Source: Bacteroidales bacterium
GTDB taxonomy: Bacteria > Bacteroidota > Bacteroidia > Bacteroidales > P3
Length of the DNA: 20,750 nt
Assembly (NCBI GenBank): GCA_900769785.1
Contig: CAAGHV010000024.1
Location: forward strand, 1 to 20,750
Direction: 5' to 3'
The notes under the pieces are model-generated. The model searched no databases. It was not told the origin of the DNA and saw only the letters and a program-made list of their open reading frames with translations. Position numbers and translations under genes: made by a program. Shown one piece after another: positions 16,467 through 20,750 of the stretch. How positions within the stretch are numbered: position 1 is the first letter of the stretch; every line of letters begins with the position of its first letter.

Positions 16467-17341
16467 TTAATCCATATTACAAATCATCAAACAGAGATTT
16501 TACTCTTTTGCATGGCGACTGTTTTCAGTTGCTTAAAAAGTTTGATTTTAAGTTTAACTGTATCTTTGCTGATCCTCCATACTTTCTTTCGAATGGTGGT
16601 ATAAGTGTGCAGAGCGGCAAGGTGGTGTGTGTGGACAAAGGCGATTGGGACAAGGGTAAGAGCTTGCAGGAGATGATGGATTTTAATATGGAGTGGCTTG
16701 GTTTGTGTAGAGATAAACTCAAAGACAATGGCACTATATGGATTTCGGGAACGTATCATAATATATTTTCGGTGGCCAATTGTTTAAACGAACTTGGTTA
16801 TAAAATATTGAATGTGATAACTTGGGCAAAGACTAATCCGCCGCCAAATATTTCGTGCCGATATTTTACTTATAGTACCGAATTTATTATCTGGGCACGC
16901 AAGAGCGAAAAGAAAGCTCATTATTTCAATTACGATTTGATGAAGCAGATAAATGGCGACAAGCAGATGACCGATGTGTGGCATTTGCCTGCCATTGCCC
17001 CTTGGGAAAAATCGTGTGGCAAGCATCCCACTCAAAAGCCGTTGGCGTTGCTAAGTCGCATAATAATGGCATCTACTGAGCAAGGCGAATGGGTGCTAGA
17101 TCCCTTTTGCGGAAGCTCTACCACCGGCATTGCAGCCAATTTGTTAGGTCGTCGGTATTTGGGTATAGAACAGGAACAAGAATTTGCAGCTATGAGTCGA
17201 AACCGACGCGAAGAATTGAATAATATAGAGATAGTGGCTAAATATCGAACTAAAATCAAAGATATGGATCATTTTAACTCGCTTTTGCCATTGATGGCTT
17301 CGGAAGATTCAGTTTCGATTTATAGTGATTTGCCGTTTTAA
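16463..17341 (+). CDS. second DNA methyltransferase, DpnA (M.MboI M2) type
   Basis: Adenine methyltransferase of the circularly permuted beta class: catalytic motif IV ADPPY comes first (36-40), and the AdoMet motif I LDPFCGSSTTG near the end (212-222), with KHPTQKP (188-194) before it. DpnA, its likely relative, can also methylate GATC on single-stranded DNA, which protects incoming or replicating DNA; that property is known for DpnA and only inferred here. At 292 aa the length is near that family's. The start overlaps the endonuclease stop by 4 bp. The order M1-R-M2 matches the MboI operon rather than the pneumococcal DpnII order M-A-R. The stop codon lies inside the right copy of the flanking direct repeat. 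Confidence 0.93.
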   Translation: MINPYYKSSNRDFTLLHGDCFQLLKKFDFKFNCIFADPPYFLSNGGISVQSGKVVCVDKGDWDKGKSLQEMMDFNMEWLGLCRDKLKDNGTIWISGTYHNIFSVANCLNELGYKILNVITWAKTNPPPNISCRYFTYSTEFIIWARKSEKKAHYFNYDLMKQINGDKQMTDVWHLPAIAPWEKSCGKHPTQKPLALLSRIIMASTEQGEWVLDPFCGSSTTGIAANLLGRRYLGIEQEQEFAAMSRNRREELNNIEIVAKYRTKIKDMDHFNSLLPLMASEDSVSIYSDLPF

Positions 17342-17375
17342 AAGTTTAAATCATTTCATGTAAAAAAGAATAGGA
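17340..17375 (+). repeat. right copy of direct repeat flanking the RM operon
   Basis: Aligns with 14448-14482: AAAAGTTTA, a variable middle, ATGTAAAAAAGAAT, then AGGA. It begins within the stop codon of the M2 methyltransferase. See the left copy for caveats. Confidence 0.45.
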
Positions 17376-17487
17376 CAGACTGTTTGCAATTGTTTTTAGA
17401 ATATCCCCAACCGAAGTATTTGAAGCTGTACAATACTATAAAGAAAAGACAGTACCAAAAGAACAGTTTATACAATCATTACAATAA
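17374..17487 (+). pseudogene. possible 3' remnant of a disrupted gene
   Basis: This frame is open for 37 codons up to a TAA at 17485 and has no start codon; a stop precedes it at 17371. Its translation (DRLFAIVFRISPTEVFEAV followed by QYYKEKTVPKEQFIQSLQ) has a protein-like balance of charged and hydrophobic residues unlike random AT-rich sequence. It begins at the end of the right flanking repeat of the RM operon, so it could be the tail of a gene cut off at insertion. I do not recognise the protein. A chance open frame of this length is quite possible. Confidence 0.25.
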
Positions 17488-17512
17488 CAAAATTATTCAA
17501 ATACAATATATA

Positions 17513-17542
17513 CCATACACATCTCGATGCAGATATGTATGG
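17513..17542. terminator. hairpin between convergent M2 and SprT-like genes
   Basis: A 12-bp stem with one mismatch (CCATACACATCT, 17513-17524, with AGATATGTATGG, 17531-17542) encloses a 6-nt loop. It sits 34 bp after the SprT-like stop and about 170 bp after the M2 stop. Neither strand has a good T run, so it may act as a weak bidirectional terminator or RNA-end stabiliser. Confidence 0.4.
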
Positions 17543-17576
17543 GATAAATGTTTATACAGATGTAATTGTCAATGTT

Positions 17577-18218
17577 CTATTCGTTCACTATGCTTACACG
17601 TGCTGTTCCCTGTACAAGATATAGTGTGCCATCAGGAATGGATTGGCATTTGTAGCGTGTGCGTCGCTTTTCGATTGAGCGAAACATTCGTCCGTTCTCG
17701 GTACGAAAAAGGGTATTGAGTGGCAAATCCTGCAGCAGCGTTTGTGGCATACTGTCGTAGTCGGCATCATATCGGCGAAAACTATCCATCATCAATCGCT
17801 CGTCCATAGCCTTGAATGGTACCGACGAATAACATTTCTGTATCATCAACTCAATATCGGAAGGAAACACTTGTTTACCCACATAATTAAACAGCATGGT
17901 TTGGTATTGTCGTTGCCACTCTTGGCCATGCGGCTGCACGGTGGTACGATATATCATATAGGTGGCATGGTGTGCCATTTCATGAAGTAGTACAAATAGG
18001 AAAGCGTAAGCATTAAGTCCCCCGTTGATGGTAATCTGATGGTAGCGATACTGATGTTGAGGCCAACGATAGTCGCCCAACTTGGTTTTGCGGTTGTTTA
18101 CAATCTTGAAGTGTACCTTATTAGAATATAGATACTCAAACACATCATCAACAGCTCCTGCAGGGATGTACTTCAAGAGTATTGTCTTATTTTTAGCAAT
18201 AACTTCCGCTTCGGTCAT
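17577..18218 (-). CDS. SprT-like zinc metallopeptidase
   Basis: Member of the SprT/Spartan-type gluzincin fold. The zinc motif is HEMAHH (79-84: H79, E80, H83), and the third ligand is the H97 of PHGQEW, the spacing expected for SprT. Eukaryotic Spartan degrades DNA-protein crosslinks; the bacterial role is poorly known, so no substrate is claimed. The C-terminal end lacks the CxxC zinc ribbon of some relatives and has a basic strand segment (KRRTRYKCQSIPDGTLYLV). At 213 aa it is somewhat longer than E. coli SprT (about 165 aa). Its start lies inside the end of the tiny lipoprotein gene (26-bp overlap), so the two are probably translated from one mRNA. Confidence 0.85.
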   Translation of the reverse strand: MTEAEVIAKNKTILLKYIPAGAVDDVFEYLYSNKVHFKIVNNRKTKLGDYRWPQHQYRYHQITINGGLNAYAFLFVLLHEMAHHATYMIYRTTVQPHGQEWQRQYQTMLFNYVGKQVFPSDIELMIQKCYSSVPFKAMDERLMMDSFRRYDADYDSMPQTLLQDLPLNTLFRTENGRMFRSIEKRRTRYKCQSIPDGTLYLVQGTARVSIVNE

Positions 18219-18378
18219 CGTAATAACGGCTATCTATATAACTAAACTTGGGGCAAGTATTACACCTCGATTTTTTGCGCTTGTGCATATTGGCGCTACT
18301 GCCACACGAGGCCAACACCAACACCGCTATGACTACAACGGGCAACGTTCTTGAATATTTTATTATCAGTTTCTTCAT
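18193..18378 (-). CDS. small lipoprotein, unknown function
   Basis: A 61-aa protein with a basic N-terminus (MKKLIIKYSR), a hydrophobic core (13-22) and a lipobox LASC, giving lipidated C25. The mature part is only 37 residues, very basic (HKRKKSR), with three further cysteines (CNTC and a C-terminal C). Small lipoproteins with such a tail are common in Bacteroidota. The reading frame overlaps the SprT-like gene start by 26 bp and lies 56 bp after the radical SAM gene, in the same direction. No promoter box is visible in the gap. It may be a real gene given the good lipoprotein signal; its role is unknown. Confidence 0.65.
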   Translation of the reverse strand: MKKLIIKYSRTLPVVVIAVLVLASCGSSANMHKRKKSRCNTCPKFSYIDSRYYDDRSGSYC

Positions 18379-18434
18379 ATTGTGATAACTCTATTACACT
18401 GTTTTTATTATACTATGCAATAAAAAAAAGTATT

Positions 18435-19355
18435 CTAACGCTCAAAAGCCTCCTTACGGTCGAAGTCGGGTTTATAGGTACGCGCCTCGTCCAAATCCTG
18501 CACCCATCCTCTGTGGAATCCCTGATTGTAAAAATAGTCCACCACCTGATTGTATTCCTCTTCCGATAAACAACGTCCAAGATTATCGGGCAGTGGCTTT
18601 TGTGGCAATGGAAAGTACTGCGACATAAGTGATATATGAACGTTGATGGAAAGGTTGTCGGCTATCCATTCTAGTACTTTCATACTATCTTCGGCACATC
18701 CGGGCAGCATTAGATGGCGTATTATCAACCCCCTTTCGGCAATACCTTCGTGATTGGTAATAAGTGTAGAGCCTTTCTGACGATACATCTCCTTAAGAGC
18801 TTTGCCAGCCTTGTCGAAATAATCGGTAGCTTGCGAATACCTAATAGCAATATCGTTGCTATAATACTTAAAGTCGGGCAGATATACATCAATATAGGAT
18901 TCCAAGGCACGCAATACCTCCACAGAGTCATAAGCATTGGTATTGTAAACCACCGTAGGACGTATATCTTGGGCATGAAGCATATCCAATATAGTAGGGA
19001 TAAGATAAGCATAGTGCGATGGCGAAACAAAGCCTAAAACATTTTCGGATATTTGCAAAACCTCTTTGATACGCTCCACCACCTTTTCCAAAGTATCGTA
19101 TTCGTATCGGGCCATTACATTGTTGCGACTTATATCTACATTCTGACAGAATACACATTGCAAATTGCAGTGAGCAAAAAACACATTGCACACTCCCTTA
19201 TTGCCCGAAAGCACCGGCTCTTCACCTTTGTGCACACATACCGAAGCCACCTGTGGCTGTATTCCACAACGACAATAACCGGTTGTTTCATATCGGTTGA
19301 CACCACATTGCCGTGCACATAAACGGCAGTTTTTCATATCAAAAGCAGTAATCAT
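18435..19355 (-). CDS. radical SAM protein, PflX-like (pyruvate-formate-lyase-activating-enzyme related)
   Basis: Iron-sulfur enzyme that uses AdoMet to make a radical. The cluster motif is CNLQCVFC (63-70; C63, C67, C70, CX3CX2C), preceded by GVCNVFFAH. An N-terminal cysteine-rich segment (C10, C13, C17, C28, C30) could hold an additional metal. A DxxxPDFKY-like segment and LMPGC later in the chain are typical of the group often labelled PflX or COG1313. Its target is unknown, and no formate lyase gene is nearby. The first Met (19355) would leave a leader of only about 14 nt from the promoter box at 19376; M7 (19337) is an alternative start just before the first cysteines. It is divergent from ispE. 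Confidence 0.85.
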   Translation of the reverse strand: MITAFDMKNCRLCARQCGVNRYETTGYCRCGIQPQVASVCVHKGEEPVLSGNKGVCNVFFAHCNLQCVFCQNVDISRNNVMARYEYDTLEKVVERIKEVLQISENVLGFVSPSHYAYLIPTILDMLHAQDIRPTVVYNTNAYDSVEVLRALESYIDVYLPDFKYYSNDIAIRYSQATDYFDKAGKALKEMYRQKGSTLITNHEGIAERGLIIRHLMLPGCAEDSMKVLEWIADNLSINVHISLMSQYFPLPQKPLPDNLGRCLSEEEYNQVVDYFYNQGFHRGWVQDLDEARTYKPDFDRKEAFER

Positions 19356-19375
19356 ATCTCCACTATTTAGCAGTG

Positions 19376-19383
19376 CAAAGGTA
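19376..19383 (-). promoter_or_regulatory. putative promoter -7 box of the radical SAM gene
   Basis: On the minus strand TACCTTTG matches TAnnTTTG. The next TTTG upstream is 28 nt away, longer than usual. It is back-to-back with the ispE promoter. Confidence 0.5.
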
Positions 19384-19397
19384 CGAAAAAAAACATT

Positions 19398-19431
19398 ATT
19401 GCCCTACTATGCAAAAAAAGATGTACCTTTG
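19398..19431 (+). promoter_or_regulatory. putative promoter of ispE
   Basis: The -7 box TACCTTTG (19424-19431) has a near -33 element ATTG (19398-19401) at 22-nt spacing. It predicts a leader of about 50 nt. Confidence 0.6.
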
Positions 19432-19487
19432 CAAGTAGTAGGCCTCACAGCCCAACACTAATAAAACAATATAAAACAACATATTAG

Positions 19488-20306
19488 ATGATTACCAACC
19501 CTAACTGTAAAATAAATCTGGGGCTACATATAGTAGAGAAACGCCTCGATGGATACCACAATATCGAAACAATGTTTTACCCAATATCCATATGCGATAA
19601 GTTGGAGATAAACGCTGCCGAAAAGTTTTCGTTCTCGCAAAACGGCATACAACTAGAATGTACCGATAGTGATAACCTCTGTGTGAAAGCCTATGATATA
19701 ATAAAGAAAGAGTTTCCACACATTGGCAATGTAGATATAAAACTTACCAAAAATATTCCCTTTGGTGCCGGACTTGGTGGCGGCTCTGCAGACGCAGCAT
19801 TTACATTAAAGATGATCAACGAGATATTTGCACTTAACCTACCTGACGAACACCTCACCAATTATGCTAGCAAGCTTGGTGCCGACTGTGCTTTCTTTAT
19901 CAGAAATGTCCCGGTGTATGCCACACAAAAAGGTGATGTATTTGAAAAATGCAACATATCGCTAAAAGAATACTCGCTACTACTAGTAAAACCCGACATA
20001 TTCATAAGTACCCCCGAAGCATACTCAGGAGTGAAACCACACAAAGCCATATACGACATACGCGAAATAATATCGCAACCCATAAATACGTGGAAAGATA
20101 AATTGGTAAACGACTTTGAAGAAAGTATATTTGCCAAGTACCCATTACTATCCGAAATAAAAGAAATGCTATATAACCAAGGAGCTCTATACGCAAGCAT
20201 GAGTGGTAGTGGATCATCAATGTTTGGCATATTCCCCAAAGATAGCAAAATAACTATGAATATATTTGAAAGAAAAGGGTTTACACAGTTTATTGCAAAT
20301 TTATAG
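19488..20306 (+). CDS. ispE: 4-diphosphocytidyl-2-C-methyl-D-erythritol kinase
   Basis: GHMP-family kinase that phosphorylates the 2-hydroxyl of CDP-methylerythritol, step four of the non-mevalonate (MEP) isoprenoid pathway. Motif 1 is NPNCKINLGL with the catalytic lysine K8 (most relatives have AKIN; here CKIN). The ATP loop is PFGAGLGGGSADAA (91-104). D133 in LGADCAFF is the catalytic aspartate. Motif 3 is MSGSGSSMFGIF (238-249). At 272 aa the length is normal. The start matches the usual position just before the first motif. It is probably monocistronic, with a promoter 57 bp upstream and no downstream gene before the tRNAs. I see no clear terminator in the 266 bp that follow. Confidence 0.96.
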   Translation: MITNPNCKINLGLHIVEKRLDGYHNIETMFYPISICDKLEINAAEKFSFSQNGIQLECTDSDNLCVKAYDIIKKEFPHIGNVDIKLTKNIPFGAGLGGGSADAAFTLKMINEIFALNLPDEHLTNYASKLGADCAFFIRNVPVYATQKGDVFEKCNISLKEYSLLLVKPDIFISTPEAYSGVKPHKAIYDIREIISQPINTWKDKLVNDFEESIFAKYPLLSEIKEMLYNQGALYASMSGSGSSMFGIFPKDSKITMNIFERKGFTQFIANL

Positions 20307-20476
20307 TCAACAAATGTGTAAAAACTATATTTTGGGTATATAAATATACAGAAAGAACAAGATTTGAAGAGCAACACGACAAAGATAAGCCAAATACATA
20401 CGCCAACACAATAAAATAATAATCAACAGATTAAAAGTAATAGAAAAAGAAAATATAAAAATAAATGGGCAAATGC

Positions 20477-20507
20477 TTTGTTATTTCAATAAATATGCGT
20501 ACCTTTG
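20477..20507 (+). promoter_or_regulatory. promoter of the tRNA-Asn genes
   Basis: A textbook Bacteroidota promoter: -33 TTTG (20477-20480), a 19-nt spacer, and -7 TACCTTTG (20500-20507), matching the consensus at every fixed base. Transcription would start near 20514, about 60 nt before the first tRNA. It is the best promoter match in the window. Confidence 0.85.
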
Positions 20508-20572
20508 CAACACTTTTCTGAGAGTAATATGGAAGAGTTGAAGTTATTGTTAATGACAAATTGATTGAATAT

Positions 20573-20646
20573 TCCTCAGTAGCTCAGTTGGTTAGAGCAC
20601 ATGACTGTTAATCATGGGGTCCTAGGTTCAAGTCCTAGCTGGGGAG
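20573..20646 (+). tRNA. tRNA-Asn (anticodon GTT)
   Basis: It folds as a full cloverleaf of 74 nt: acceptor stem TCCTCAG/CTGGGGA (7 bp with one G-T pair), D arm GCTC/GAGC, anticodon stem CATGA/TCATG with loop CTGTTAA (anticodon GTT at 20607-20609), 5-nt variable loop, T arm CTAGG/CCTAG with TTCAAGT, and discriminator G. The 3' CCA is not encoded and must be added after transcription. Confidence 0.97.
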
Positions 20647-20682
20647 CAACATAATTCAATAGTTTTAAAGTTAATAAGTGAT

Positions 20683-20750
20683 TCCTCAGTAGCTCAGTTG
20701 GTTAGAGCACATGACTGTTAATCATGGGGTCCTAGGTTCAAGTCCTAGCT
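20683..20750 (+). tRNA. tRNA-Asn (GTT), second copy, truncated by the window edge
   Basis: Identical to the first copy over all 68 bases visible, starting 110 bp downstream of the first start. The last six bases of the expected 74-nt gene lie outside the window. A 36-bp AT-rich spacer separates the two, so both are probably processed from one transcript. Confidence 0.93.

Noticed and set aside
17384..17719. 111-codon plus-strand frame running into the SprT-like gene
   Set aside because: It overlaps the conserved end of the SprT-like gene antisense and its Tyr/Asn/Lys-rich translation looks like AT-rich noise.

Overview
This is a chromosomal window from an AT-rich Gram-negative bacterium of the Bacteroidota, most likely order Bacteroidales. 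Three things point there. The envelope genes are typical of the phylum: a lipoprotein-anchored TamA homologue, a Kdo transferase, FadL/OmpP1-like and PorV/PorQ-like barrels, and many exported proteins. The prolyl-tRNA synthetase is the short archaeal/eukaryal type with a C-terminal tyrosine. Several genes are preceded by the Bacteroidota -7 box TAnnTTTG, and the tRNA promoter has a perfect TTTG-N19-TAnnTTTG pair. No species can be named from the sequence alone.

Left third (1-8.9 kb): six minus-strand genes, transcribed right to left, nearly all for the cell envelope. In transcription order they are a secreted His/Ser-rich protein, a FadL/OmpP1-type outer-membrane protein, an alkaline phosphatase, an outer-membrane-barrel-like protein of unknown role, Kdo transferase (kdtA/waaA) and a TamA/BamA-family lipoprotein barrel (TamL type). 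A good intrinsic terminator sits between the FadL-like gene and the phosphatase, so the cluster is probably more than one transcription unit.

Centre (8.9-13.9 kb): proS reads rightward and ends at a near-perfect 15-bp-stem terminator. After a 509-bp gap holding a dispersed inverted-repeat element (a second copy lies near position 124), there is a two-gene operon. It encodes a PorV/PorQ-like protein and an exported helix-hairpin-helix protein with a barrel-like C-terminal part.

Accessory island (about 13.9-17.4 kb): a 709-bp gene-free stretch contains a degenerate array with a period of about 22 nt, including two GATC-dense units. It is followed by a complete MboI/DpnII-type GATC restriction-modification operon in the order M1 (Dam/DpnM-like), R (DpnII-like endonuclease), M2 (DpnA-like). 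An imperfect 35-36-nt direct repeat brackets the three genes and suggests how they were inserted. A 4.57-kb stretch to its left has no GATC site by eye. This island is the most noteworthy part of the window.

Right end (17.5-20.75 kb): a minus-strand group holds a PflX-like radical SAM protein, a tiny lipoprotein and an overlapping SprT-like metallopeptidase. Divergent from it is ispE (non-mevalonate isoprenoid pathway). The window ends in tandem identical tRNA-Asn(GTT) genes, the second cut by the window edge.
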